Shown in pieces: positions 26,429 to 35,366 of a DNA stretch of 64,000 nt (within the stretch, counting starts at the first letter, position 1; each line of letters begins with the position of its first letter). The DNA comes from Streptomyces sp. Je 1-79. Its GTDB lineage: Bacteria; Actinomycetota; Actinomycetes; Streptomycetales; Streptomycetaceae. The notes under the pieces are model-generated. The model had not been told where the DNA came from. It did no database searches and worked only from the letters and a program-made list of their open reading frames with translations. The position numbers were made by a program, and so were the translations under genes. Location: contig NZ_JAMGSL010000005.1 of the NCBI RefSeq assembly GCF_025195125.1, positions 478,519-542,518 on the forward strand. The letters are read 5' to 3'.

Positions 26429-27481
26429 ATGGTGGTGAGCGGGCGCCAGACCGGCAGGCCCACCCTGGAGGAGGTCGCGGCCAGGGCCGGCGTCGGCCGT
26501 GGCACGGTCTCGCGGGTGATCAACGGCTCCCCGCGGGTGAGCGAGCATGCCAAGGCCGCCGTCGACCGGGCCGTCGCCGAACTCGGCTACGTACCCAACC
26601 GCGCGGCCCGGGCGCTGGCCGGCAGCCGTACGGACGCCGTGGCGCTCGTGATCCCCGAGACCGAGGCCCGGCTCTTCGCGGAGCCGTACTTCCTCGACAT
26701 CATCCGCGGGGTCAGCGCCGAACTCGCCGACGCCGACAAGCAGTTGCTGCTCACGCTGATCCGCAACGACAAGGAGCGCCAGCGCTTCGAGCAGTACCTC
26801 GCCGCCCAGCGGGTGGACGGCGTGCTGCTCGTCTCGGTCCACGGCGACGACCCGCTGCCCGACCAGGTCCGGGCGCTGGGGCTGCCGGCCGTGCTCAACG
26901 GCCGCCGCACCGAGGCGGAGCAGGTGGCCTTCGTGGACTCCGACAACGTCGGTGCCGGACGTTCGGCCGTCGCCCACCTCGCCGGGCGCGGCCGCCGCCG
27001 GATCGCGACCATCACCGGCCCGCTGGACATGTACGTGGCCCGCTGCCGCCTCGACGGCTACCGGCAGGGGCTCGCGGAGGCCGGGCTCGTGGCGGACGGA
27101 CAACTCGTCGCCACCGGCGACTTCACCGAGGAGGGCGGGCGGCGGGCCATGCGGGAGCTGCTCGACCGCAGCCCCGGCCTCGACGCGGTCTTCGCCGCCT
27201 CCGACGTGATGGCGGCCGGTGCGCGCGGGGTGCTGAAGGAGTCGGGGCGGCGGGTCCCGGAGGACGTGGCGCTGGTCGGGGTCGACGACTCGGCGGTGGC
27301 CCGTCACATGGACCCCCCGCTCACGAGCGTGCGCCAGCCGATCGAGGAGATGGGGCGCACGATGGCGCGGCTGCTGCTCCAGGAGATCGCGGGGGCTTCG
27401 GAGGAGGAGATCGCGGGGGCGCCGGAGGAACAGCCGCACCGGGTCCTGCCCACCGAACTGGTCGTCCGCGACTCCTCCTGA
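26429..27481 (+). CDS. cebR: LacI-family cellobiose repressor CebR
   Basis: A 350-residue LacI/GalR regulator: an N-terminal helix-turn-helix (about residues 9-30, with PTLEEVAARAGVGRGTVSRV) and hinge, then a periplasmic-binding-like effector domain (about 65-345) with DGVLLVSVHGDD, FVDSDNVGAGRSAVAHL, AASDVMAAGARGVLKE and VGVDDSAVARHMDPPLTSV. ATG 26429 is preceded by GAGGGGA; GTG 26432/26435 are close alternatives. It is divergent from cebE with two perfect CebR boxes between. It releases DNA when cellobiose is bound (family knowledge). A short duplicated stretch near the C-terminus (EIAGASEEEIAGAPEE) is unusual and presumably a disordered loop. Confidence 0.95.
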   Translation: MVVSGRQTGRPTLEEVAARAGVGRGTVSRVINGSPRVSEHAKAAVDRAVAELGYVPNRAARALAGSRTDAVALVIPETEARLFAEPYFLDIIRGVSAELADADKQLLLTLIRNDKERQRFEQYLAAQRVDGVLLVSVHGDDPLPDQVRALGLPAVLNGRRTEAEQVAFVDSDNVGAGRSAVAHLAGRGRRRIATITGPLDMYVARCRLDGYRQGLAEAGLVADGQLVATGDFTEEGGRRAMRELLDRSPGLDAVFAASDVMAAGARGVLKESGRRVPEDVALVGVDDSAVARHMDPPLTSVRQPIEEMGRTMARLLLQEIAGASEEEIAGAPEEQPHRVLPTELVVRDSS

Positions 27482-27593
27482 CCCCGCCGCGCGCGGGGCC
27501 TCCGAGATGCACCGGGCCCTCGATACCCCGAGAATTGGTGGAACAGGGTCCGATCCGCCACCGGGCGCCAACGAGGCAAGGGGGCGGTCGACG

Positions 27594-30500
27594 ATGCCGC
27601 TGCGACAGGAGTACCGGGCGCTCATGGCCGGGACACTGCGGCAGTGGGTGATCGTCTATCTGATCGCCGTCGCGCTGCTGACGGCCGCCTATCTCACGAT
27701 CCCCTCCCGGCACACCCTGCTCTGGGCGCTCATCGGCCTCAGCGGTGTCGCCGCCATACTGACCGGCGTCCACATCCACAAGCCGGCCAAACGCTGGCCC
27801 TGGCTCGTGCTCGCGGGCGCCAACTTCGCCTTCGTGGCGGGGGACACGGCGTACAACCTCCTGGAGAGCCTGTTCGGGCAGACCAACCCCTTCCCCTCCG
27901 TCGCGGACGCGCTGTACCTGGTCACGTACCCCCTCTTCGCCCTCGGGCTCTTCGGGTTCATCCGCTACCGCGCCGCCGGGCGTGACCTCGCCGTGGCGCT
28001 CGACGCCCTCATCCTCACCTCCGGGCTCGCCCTGCTCTCCTGGGTGAACCTGATCACCCCGCTCGCCAAGTCGCCCGACATGACGTGGATCGAGAAGGCG
28101 ATCTCGATCGCCTATCCGCTCGGCGACGTCCTGATGCTCGCGATGCTCGCCCGTCTCCTGGTCCCCGGCGGGCTGAAGTCCCGGGCCGTGCAGCTCCTCA
28201 CCGTGGGGACCTGCGGCATCCTCGCGTCCGACGTCATCTACGGCGCGCTCCAGCTCCAGGGGACCTGGCAGGTCGGTACCGGCTGGGACCTCGGCTGGGT
28301 CATCTTCTTCACCGCCTGGGGCCTCGCCGCGCTGCACCCCTCCATGACCGGGCTGACCGAGCGCGCGCCCCAACCGACGGCGGTCATCGCCGAACGGCGG
28401 CTGGCCCTGCTCGCCGCGGCCTCGCTCGTCGCCCCCGTCCTGCTGCTCTACCAGTCCCTGCGCGGCGACCGCGGACAGGACATCGCCGTCATCGCCGTCT
28501 TCTCCGCGATCATGTTCCTGCTCGTGCTCACCCGGCTGTGGGGCATGATGGCCGAGCACCGCCGCGCCGAGGCCCGGGAGCGCAGTCTGCGCGTGGCCGC
28601 CGCGTCCCTGGTGGCCGCGCTGAGCCCGCGGGAGGTCGCCAGCGCCGTCGAGGTGGCCGCCGCGACCCTCGTCGGACCGGGCATGCCGCACAAGACGATG
28701 CTCCTCGCCCGGGACCGCCGACGGTTCCTCTACGCCGTCCCGACCGGTCATCTGCCCTGGAACTTCCGCGGTACGGAACTCTCCGGCCCCCAGAGCCCCC
28801 CGTGGCCGGAACTGCTCGCCGAAGGCAGCCGGCTCGTCCGCACGGACGAACTCGATCCCACCGTCGCGCACGCCCTCGCGCCGATGGGGCACGCCCTGCT
28901 GTGCCCCCTGGCCCTGCAGGCGCCCGCGGCGGGCGAACCGCTCCTCGGCGTCCTGGTGCTCGCCGCCCCGGAGAAGAAGCTCCGCGAGACGTCGGGACCC
29001 GCCCAGTCGCTGGCCTCCCAGGCCGCCCTGGCCCTGGAACGCTTCGGGCTCAGCGAGGAGGTCAACCGCCGTACCAGCGAGGCGTACTTCCGCACCCTCG
29101 TGCACAACACCTCGGACGTCATCCTGATCGTCGACGACGACGACACCGTCCGCTACGCCAGCCCCTCCGCCGAGTCCATGTTCGGCCACTCCCTGCTGCC
29201 CGGGACGCCGCTGATCGACCTCCTGGCACCCGGCGACGCCGCCGGCGCGCTGCGGATCCTGGCGGGCGCCCGCTCCCGCGGCGACGTGGACGCCCGGGCC
29301 GACTGGAAGCTGCGCCGCGGCGAGTCCACCGACCTGCACGTCGAGGTGCGGTGCAGCAACCTCCGTAACGAGCAGACCGTGCACGGCCTCGTCCTCACCC
29401 TGCGCGATGTGACGGAGCAGCGGAAACTGGAACGGGAGCTCACCCACCGGGCCTTCCACGACTCGCTCACCGGACTCCCCAACCGGGTCCTGCTCCTCGA
29501 ACGGATCGAGCGGGCCCTGCTGCGCGGCCGCCGCGAGTCCACCCTGACCTGCATGCTCTTCGTGGACCTGGACGACTTCAAGGTGGTGAACGACACCATG
29601 GGGCACTCGGTGGGCGACGAACTGCTCGTCGCCGTGGCCCGTCGGCTGGCCTCCGTCCTGCGGCTGAGCGACACCGCGGCCCGCCTGGGCGGGGACGAGT
29701 TCGCCGTACTGATCGAGGGCGCCAAGGAACCCGGCGACGCCGAGGCCCTGGCGGCCCAGATCGTGCACACCCTGAGCCAGCCCTTCCACCTCACCGACGG
29801 CGCCGTCTCCGTGTCGACGAGCGTGGGCGTCGCCACCGTCCTGGACAGCGCCCACGCCGAGGAACTCCTCGGCCACGCCGACCTCGCGCTGTACGCGGCC
29901 AAGGCCGCCGGCAAGAAGCGCTGGCGGAGGTTCCGGCCCGAACTGCACTCCCGGCTGGTCGACCGGCACGAGCTCCAGGAAGGCATGGACACCGCTATCG
30001 CCGACCGCGCCTTCGCCCTGCGCTACCAGCCGATCGTCGAGGTCGCCGGCGGGGCCGTCGCCGGCTTCGAGGCGCTGATCCGCTGGCCGCACGCGCGGCG
30101 CGGCATGGTCCCGCCCGAGCAGTTCATCGCGCTGGCCGAGGAGAGCGGGCACATCATGCCGCTCGGCGCCTGGGTGCTCGAACACGCGGCGCTCGACGTC
30201 GCCCGCTGGCAGCGGGCCCGCCCGGGGCGGGCGCAGCAGCTGTACGCCAACGTCAACGTCTCGCCCCGGCAGTTCCGCGACCCGGGCCTCCTCGACGACG
30301 TACGGCGCACCCTCAGCTCCTCCGGACTCGCCCCGGGCTCCCTGGTCCTGGAACTCACCGAGACCGTGCTGATGCGCAAGGACGAGCAGATCCGCACCAC
30401 CATGCGCGCCCTCAGGGAGCTCGGTGTCTCCATCGCGATCGACGACTTCGGCACCGGGTTCTCCTCGCTCAGCTATCTGCGGGAGTTCCCGATCGACGTG

Positions 30501-32156
30501 CTCAAGGTCGACAAGTCGTTCATCGACGACATCACCACCGACCGCCAGCAGGTGGCCCTCGTCGAGGGCATCGTCCGCATCGCCGACGTCCTCGGGCTGA
30601 AGGTGGTCGCGGAGGGCATCGAGCACGAGGCCCAGCGCGAACTCCTCGCCGACATGGGCTGCCAGTACGGGCAGGGTTATCTGTTCGCCCGGCCCATGAC
30701 CGCCCATCAGGCCGAGTCCTTCCTGCGCCGCTCCTCGGCGGGGACCGCCTCCGCGCCGGCCAGGACCGCGCTCGGGCCCGCCGGACCCCCCGCGAGCACC
30801 GCGCCCGGGCGCCCCCGTCCGGACCGCCCGGCCTCGTCACGTACCGCCGCGCCACCGGCCGCCGGGAGCACGCGTCGCGGTCCGGTCGAGCGCGACCGCC
30901 GGTGGCGCGACCTGGAGCGGCTGAAGCGGACCAGCCCGATGTGCGACGCCGTCATCGACGAGATCGACGGCCGCAAGCTGCGCGTCGAGGACCAGTGGCT
31001 CGTCGACTTCGCCTCCTGCAACTACCTGGGCTTCGACCTCGACCCGGAGATCATGGCGTCGATCGGCCCGCAGGTCAGCACCTGGGGCACCCACCCCAGC
31101 TGGTCCCGGCTGATCGGCAGCCCCCGGCTGTACCCCCGGATCGAGGAGCGGCTCACCGAACTGCTCGGCGCCCCGGACACCCTGCTGCTGCCGACGATCA
31201 CCCTCATCCACCAGTCGGTGATCCCGCTGCTCGCCGGCGCCGGACACGTCTTCGTCGAGGCGACGGCCCACCGCACCGTCTACGACGGGTGTGTGGTCGC
31301 GCGCGGGCAGGGCGCGACGGTGCAGCGCTTCCACGCGGACAGCCCGTGGGAGCTGGACATGCAACTGGGGTCCCTCCCCGGTGACGAGAGCCGCCTGGTC
31401 TGCATGGACGGCGTGAACAGCATGACCGGCAACTTCCCGGACCTCCGGGAGATCGCCCGGATCTGCCGCGAGAACGGCGCGCTGCTGTACGTGGACGACG
31501 CGCACGGGTTCGGGGTGATCGGAGAACGGGACAGCGGCGAGGCCTCGTCGTGGGGCTGCCGGGGGAACAGCATCGTCCGCCATCTCGGCGAGTCCTACGA
31601 CGGCCTGGTGCTGGTCGGCGGCTTCTCCAAGGCGTACTCCTCGCTGCTCGCCTTCCTCGCCCTGCCGAGGTGGCTCAAGGACCACCTCAAGGTCGCGGCG
31701 GCACCCTACCTCTACTCCGGGCCCTCCCCGACGGCCTCGCTCGCCACCGCCCTCGCCGGGCTCGACGTCAACGCCGAGCGCGGCGACGACATCCGGGCCG
31801 ACCTCCACCGCAAGACCGCGCACATCCTCGACCACGTGCACGGTCTGGACATCGCCACCCCCAACACCGACGGACTGCCGATCATCGAGATCCCGCTCGC
31901 CGAGGCACAGGACCTCGAAGCCGTGGCGGCGTTCCTGTGGGGCCGGGGCATCTACGTCACGCTGGCCAGCTATCCGCTCGTCCCGCGCAACAAGGTGGGC
32001 TTCCGGATCCAGGTCACCGCCGCCAACACCGACGAGGAGATCGAGCAGCTCAACGCGGCGCTGACCGACCTCTCCGGGCGCTTCGCCCTCCAGCGCCGGC
32101 AGGACTCCCCGCACCCCGGCGGCGTCCCCGCCGGCCGGCCCGGGGACTCGCGATGA
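27594..32156 (+). CDS. c-di-GMP GGDEF-EAL membrane protein fused to PLP alpha-oxoamine-synthase-like enzyme
   Basis: A single uninterrupted 1520-residue frame. Order: multi-pass membrane region, about 8-10 helices (15-320); GAF-like region (330-485); PAS (490-605); GGDEF domain with intact GGDEF at 699-703; EAL domain with intact EAL (826-828), NVNVSPRQF, DDFGTGFSSLSYL and AEGIEHEAQ; an Ala/Pro-rich linker (about 1045-1100); then a fold-type-I PLP domain (1105-1500) with DDAHGFG and FSKAYSS (PLP Lys 1346), as in BioF/KBL/CqsA enzymes. The first half should make and break cyclic di-GMP; the second should condense an amino acid with an acyl thioester or act as an aminotransferase. No stop, ribosome site or good start lies in the linker. 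Its TGA overlaps the methyltransferase ATG (ATGA). ATG 27594 has AAGGGGG upstream. Confidence 0.88.
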   Translation: MPLRQEYRALMAGTLRQWVIVYLIAVALLTAAYLTIPSRHTLLWALIGLSGVAAILTGVHIHKPAKRWPWLVLAGANFAFVAGDTAYNLLESLFGQTNPFPSVADALYLVTYPLFALGLFGFIRYRAAGRDLAVALDALILTSGLALLSWVNLITPLAKSPDMTWIEKAISIAYPLGDVLMLAMLARLLVPGGLKSRAVQLLTVGTCGILASDVIYGALQLQGTWQVGTGWDLGWVIFFTAWGLAALHPSMTGLTERAPQPTAVIAERRLALLAAASLVAPVLLLYQSLRGDRGQDIAVIAVFSAIMFLLVLTRLWGMMAEHRRAEARERSLRVAAASLVAALSPREVASAVEVAAATLVGPGMPHKTMLLARDRRRFLYAVPTGHLPWNFRGTELSGPQSPPWPELLAEGSRLVRTDELDPTVAHALAPMGHALLCPLALQAPAAGEPLLGVLVLAAPEKKLRETSGPAQSLASQAALALERFGLSEEVNRRTSEAYFRTLVHNTSDVILIVDDDDTVRYASPSAESMFGHSLLPGTPLIDLLAPGDAAGALRILAGARSRGDVDARADWKLRRGESTDLHVEVRCSNLRNEQTVHGLVLTLRDVTEQRKLERELTHRAFHDSLTGLPNRVLLLERIERALLRGRRESTLTCMLFVDLDDFKVVNDTMGHSVGDELLVAVARRLASVLRLSDTAARLGGDEFAVLIEGAKEPGDAEALAAQIVHTLSQPFHLTDGAVSVSTSVGVATVLDSAHAEELLGHADLALYAAKAAGKKRWRRFRPELHSRLVDRHELQEGMDTAIADRAFALRYQPIVEVAGGAVAGFEALIRWPHARRGMVPPEQFIALAEESGHIMPLGAWVLEHAALDVARWQRARPGRAQQLYANVNVSPRQFRDPGLLDDVRRTLSSSGLAPGSLVLELTETVLMRKDEQIRTTMRALRELGVSIAIDDFGTGFSSLSYLREFPIDVLKVDKSFIDDITTDRQQVALVEGIVRIADVLGLKVVAEGIEHEAQRELLADMGCQYGQGYLFARPMTAHQAESFLRRSSAGTASAPARTALGPAGPPASTAPGRPRPDRPASSRTAAPPAAGSTRRGPVERDRRWRDLERLKRTSPMCDAVIDEIDGRKLRVEDQWLVDFASCNYLGFDLDPEIMASIGPQVSTWGTHPSWSRLIGSPRLYPRIEERLTELLGAPDTLLLPTITLIHQSVIPLLAGAGHVFVEATAHRTVYDGCVVARGQGATVQRFHADSPWELDMQLGSLPGDESRLVCMDGVNSMTGNFPDLREIARICRENGALLYVDDAHGFGVIGERDSGEASSWGCRGNSIVRHLGESYDGLVLVGGFSKAYSSLLAFLALPRWLKDHLKVAAAPYLYSGPSPTASLATALAGLDVNAERGDDIRADLHRKTAHILDHVHGLDIATPNTDGLPIIEIPLAEAQDLEAVAAFLWGRGIYVTLASYPLVPRNKVGFRIQVTAANTDEEIEQLNAALTDLSGRFALQRRQDSPHPGGVPAGRPGDSR

Positions 32157-32923
32157 GCCGGGCGGCGCACGACAGGGAGCTCCGTCGCAACCGCGACGCG
32201 GACTGGGACGCCTGGCCGGTCGCGGCGTACCTGGCGGAGAACTACCGGCAGCTGCACCCGTACGACATCGGCGTCATCCACCACCACTCGGCCTTCTACC
32301 GGCAGTTCGCGCCGGGCAGCGTCGGGCGCTCCCTGGAGTTCGGAGCCGGCCCCAATCTGTATCCGCTGATGATCGCCGCCGCGGCGAGCCGGCGCATCGA
32401 CGCGCTCGAACCCGGCACGGCCAGCGTCCGCTATCTCCACGGACAGCTGGCCCACGGGCCGGACGCCAGCTGGCAGCCGTTCTACGAACTCTGCCGCGCG
32501 CTCGACCCGGTCCTTCCCGACACACTCGCCCAGGCCCTGGCCCGGGTACGGGTCGTTTCCGGCGACGCCGACGACATCGCCACGGGAACCTACGACCTGG
32601 CCTCGATGAACTTCGTCGCCGAGAGCGTCACCGAGGACATCGCCGAGGTCGCCTCGCTGTGCGCCGCGTTCGTCCGCTCGGTGCGTCCGGGCGGGCACCT
32701 CGTGGCGGCCTTCATGGAACGCATGCCGAGTTACCGCATCGGCGACGGACCGGACTGGCCCGGCTGCCCGGTGGACGCGGGTGCGGTCCGCTCGGTGTTC
32801 GCACCGCTGACCGAGGAGCTGTGCATCAACCGGCTGGCCAAGGACCACACCCTGCCCGAGTACGGCGACACGGGCGTACTCCTCCTGACAGCCCGGCGAG
32901 CGGAGCGTCCGGCCCGGCCGTGA
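32153..32923 (+). CDS. SAM-dependent methyltransferase coupled to the fusion gene
   Basis: A 256-residue class I methyltransferase. The SAM-binding glycine motif is LEFGAGPNLYPLMIAA (about 62-77), the acidic end of strand 2 is ALEPG, and SGDADDI and the SMNFVAESVTED segment match the NNMT/PNMT/TEMT-like (small-amine N-methyltransferase) group. ATG 32153 overlaps the fusion-gene stop as ATGA, so the two are translated together. A small molecule made by the PLP domain and then methylated is a plausible inference; substrate specificity cannot be read. The first of two 24-base repeats spans its stop codon. Confidence 0.87.
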   Translation: MSRAAHDRELRRNRDADWDAWPVAAYLAENYRQLHPYDIGVIHHHSAFYRQFAPGSVGRSLEFGAGPNLYPLMIAAAASRRIDALEPGTASVRYLHGQLAHGPDASWQPFYELCRALDPVLPDTLAQALARVRVVSGDADDIATGTYDLASMNFVAESVTEDIAEVASLCAAFVRSVRPGGHLVAAFMERMPSYRIGDGPDWPGCPVDAGAVRSVFAPLTEELCINRLAKDHTLPEYGDTGVLLLTARRAERPARP

Positions 32924-32959
32924 CCGTACGGCGACGCGTCCGGCCCGGCCGTGACCGTA
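32905..32959. repeat. 24-base direct repeat over methyltransferase stop
   Basis: A 24-base sequence at 32905-32928 (containing the TGA stop at 32921-32923) is repeated exactly at 32936-32959, period 31. It lies between two convergent genes. Confidence 0.85.
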
Positions 32960-32967
32960 GGGCCGCC

Positions 32968-34272
32968 TCAGCCGTGACGCCGGATCATCGCCGCGTAGTC
33001 CGCCAGCGACGAGCCGGGCGTCCCGTCGTAGAGGTTCTGGTCGAAGGCCCACATCAGACCTTCGAGACCGCAGGACGCCATCTGACGGGCCGCCGTGTCC
33101 ATCACCCCGGGGTGGTACGCCGCCACCTGCGGCCCCGCGCTCTCGCCGCTGAGCCGGTCGAAGCCCTCGGCGCGTGCCACGGCCGTCACCCAGCGGGTGG
33201 AGGACCAGTCCCGTACCGTCCGTTCGTCCGGCGCCCGGACGTCGACGGCCGCGTCACCCGGCCGGCACTCGTTGTCCCGTGGTTTTCCCGTACCGTCGAC
33301 GAGGGCCGTCGACACCAGGACCACATTGCTCTGGTGCTGGATCATCCCGATCGTCTCGAAGAACGCGACGCCCCGTCCGACCAGCCGTGCCGAGTCCGTG
33401 GCGCCGAGCCGGGCGGCGACGGCCGCCTGCTGGTCGGCGGGGAGGTGACCGGTCCCGGGGATCAGCACCTTCAGCTGTCCGGTGTGGCCCAGGGCCGTGT
33501 AGACCCCGATCTGCCAGTTGACGGCGTCGGCGAGCGAGGCGAGGTACCAGTCGTACCAGGCCCGCGCCTGCTGCTCGGTGAACGCCTCGCCCCGGTACGT
33601 ACGGTCGCCGGGCCGCCAGCCCGGGTACGGGTTCTGCGCCACCGAGACAGGGCGGTCCGTGTCCGGGCTCGTGGACTGGGCGTTGTCGTCGAACGCCCAG
33701 TACTCGCCCTGCTCCCGTTCCTGGGAGACGGGCGTCGGGTAGCTGAACTCGCCGGACTCGTTCACACCGATCCGCAGCGCCCAGAAGTCCTCCAGGCCGA
33801 TCCGGTGCTTCACCTCGGTCAGATACTGCTCGGCCTCGAAGCGGACGCTGTGGCTGAAGACGATGTTCGGGGTCCACGCGGAGTGCTCGCCGAACTGGTT
33901 GACATACACCGCCCAGGGATAGGCCTTCGCGAGCCAGTCCGGCGGGTGGTGGAGGCCGAGGCCGGCCTCGATGCGCAGTCCCGCGTCGTGGAAGGACTCG
34001 ATCCGGTCCTTGATCTCGTCCACGTACGCCTCGTCGAAGACGTCCTGCTCCGGTTCGAACCTGTCCCAGTCGATCTGGAGATGGGCGACCCTGAGCCCGT
34101 TCTTGTACTCGGCCCGGGCCTCCTCCGACTCGGTCTGCAGGGTGCCGAACCAGTACGCCTCCGACGCCGCTCCCACCGCCTCGTCGCGCCGCAGGAACCC
34201 GACCGTGGCCAGGACGAGCAGCACGGCGGTGATCAGCCCGAGCGCGGCGCGGCGGAGCTCCTTCAGCCTCAT
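32968..34272 (-). CDS. Membrane-anchored glycoside-hydrolase-like protein
   Basis: A 434-residue protein with one N-terminal membrane helix (about 9-27) and an outer domain that looks like a TIM barrel of the GH42/cellulase-like kind: YWFGTLQTESEEARAEY, a first strand-helix pair with VAHLQIDWDRFEPE, EAGLGLHHPPDW, a WALRIGVNESGEFSYP segment (possible acid/base Glu after Asn) and GLMWAFDQNL near the end. Its enzyme activity is unproved. It is the last gene of the minus-strand glycan operon; its ATG overlaps the preceding GT4 stop as ATGA. A role in trimming or modifying the exported polymer at the cell surface is inferred from the anchor and neighbours. Confidence 0.75.
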   Translation of the reverse strand: MRLKELRRAALGLITAVLLVLATVGFLRRDEAVGAASEAYWFGTLQTESEEARAEYKNGLRVAHLQIDWDRFEPEQDVFDEAYVDEIKDRIESFHDAGLRIEAGLGLHHPPDWLAKAYPWAVYVNQFGEHSAWTPNIVFSHSVRFEAEQYLTEVKHRIGLEDFWALRIGVNESGEFSYPTPVSQEREQGEYWAFDDNAQSTSPDTDRPVSVAQNPYPGWRPGDRTYRGEAFTEQQARAWYDWYLASLADAVNWQIGVYTALGHTGQLKVLIPGTGHLPADQQAAVAARLGATDSARLVGRGVAFFETIGMIQHQSNVVLVSTALVDGTGKPRDNECRPGDAAVDVRAPDERTVRDWSSTRWVTAVARAEGFDRLSGESAGPQVAAYHPGVMDTAARQMASCGLEGLMWAFDQNLYDGTPGSSLADYAAMIRRHG

Positions 34273-35366
34273 GTCAGCAACTCCCGGTACAGGGACCCGT
34301 ACTGGGCCGCGAAACGCTCCGGTCCGAAGGACTCCTCCACGGTCGCCCGGCCCCGCTCCGCGAGCATGTCCCAGACCCGGGGCTGTTCGAGCAGCCAGGC
34401 CAGCTGCTGTCCGGTCCTGCGGGCGTCACCGGCGGGCGCCCGCAGGACCGCGTCGCCGAAGTCGGCGAACTGGGGGAGGTCGCTGAGGATGGCCGGGCGC
34501 CCGGTGGCCAGCGCCTGCAGGACCGTGAGCGGGATGTCCGCCGTGCCCCCGATCACCGGCGGCGGAAAGAGCAGTACGTGCGTGGAGGCCAGCAGGGCGT
34601 GCATGTCGTCGACATAGCCCCGCACCTCCACATCGGTCAGGCCGCCCGCCCCGGCGAGCTCCCGCAACTCCTCCGCCAGGGCGCCCGTGTTCTGCCCGGG
34701 CCGGCCCCGCACGGCCAGGACCAGTCGGAACCGCGCCCCGGACCGCACCGCCTCCGCCGCGGCCTGGACGGCGGTCACGGCGCCGCCCTGGGGGTCGTGA
34801 TGGCCGGCGAAGAGAACCATCGGCAGACCCCCGGGGCGCGGCAGGTAGGGCCAGCTGCCCAGCGGGACCATGGGCGGGATCACCCGGACGTCGCCGAAGT
34901 CCGCGGCGCGCAGCCGCCGTGCCATCGACTCCGACAGGGCGACCGTCGTCCCCAGCGGCCGGGTCCTTGCGAGCAGGCGCGCGTCCATCACGCCGGGCAG
35001 CGTGTGGACGACCGGCCGTGCCCCCAGCATCAGGGGGCGCAGCCAGGAGAAGGCCGGGAAGGTGCGGCCGATCGTCACGAAGGCGTGGACCAGGTCGGCG
35101 CGGCGCGCCGCGGCGGCCCCGGCGAGCGCGGCCTGCAGACGGACCGGCGCGCGCGGGGAGCCGTCCCCGGACCAGAGGGGGATCGCCGTGCCGACGGACG
35201 GCGGCGGCCGGCCGCGCCCCGCGGGCCACTGGGAGAACCAGAGGAAGTCGAAGTCGGGCAGCGCTCCGAGGACGTCCCTGGCAAGCGCCACGTCCGATCC
35301 GTCCGCGCCGTCCAGCGGGCTGCTGGTCAGGAGCAGAACACGCGGCGGACGCGCGGCGACGGTCAT
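34269..35366 (-). CDS. Glycosyltransferase, family 4 (GT-B)
   Basis: A 365-residue GT-B glycosyltransferase. The N-terminal half starts RVLLLTSSPLDGADGSDVAL, the C-terminal half has the donor-binding region VLLFPPPVIGGTADIPLTVLQALATGRPAIL, the GT4-type E-x7-E position being modified. It is cytoplasmic or membrane-associated, transferring a sugar from a nucleotide donor. ATG 35366 overlaps the stop of the upstream membrane transferase (ATGA), and its own stop overlaps the next ATG in the same way. Confidence 0.88.
   Translation of the reverse strand: MTVAARPPRVLLLTSSPLDGADGSDVALARDVLGALPDFDFLWFSQWPAGRGRPPPSVGTAIPLWSGDGSPRAPVRLQAALAGAAAARRADLVHAFVTIGRTFPAFSWLRPLMLGARPVVHTLPGVMDARLLARTRPLGTTVALSESMARRLRAADFGDVRVIPPMVPLGSWPYLPRPGGLPMVLFAGHHDPQGGAVTAVQAAAEAVRSGARFRLVLAVRGRPGQNTGALAEELRELAGAGGLTDVEVRGYVDDMHALLASTHVLLFPPPVIGGTADIPLTVLQALATGRPAILSDLPQFADFGDAVLRAPAGDARRTGQQLAWLLEQPRVWDMLAERGRATVEESFGPERFAAQYGSLYRELLT

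Noticed and set aside
30711..30930. Hidden stop or separate start between EAL and PLP domains
   Set aside because: I read the region codon by codon: no stop in frame, no ribosome site before the only Met nearby (about 30939), and the linker composition suits a disordered hinge.
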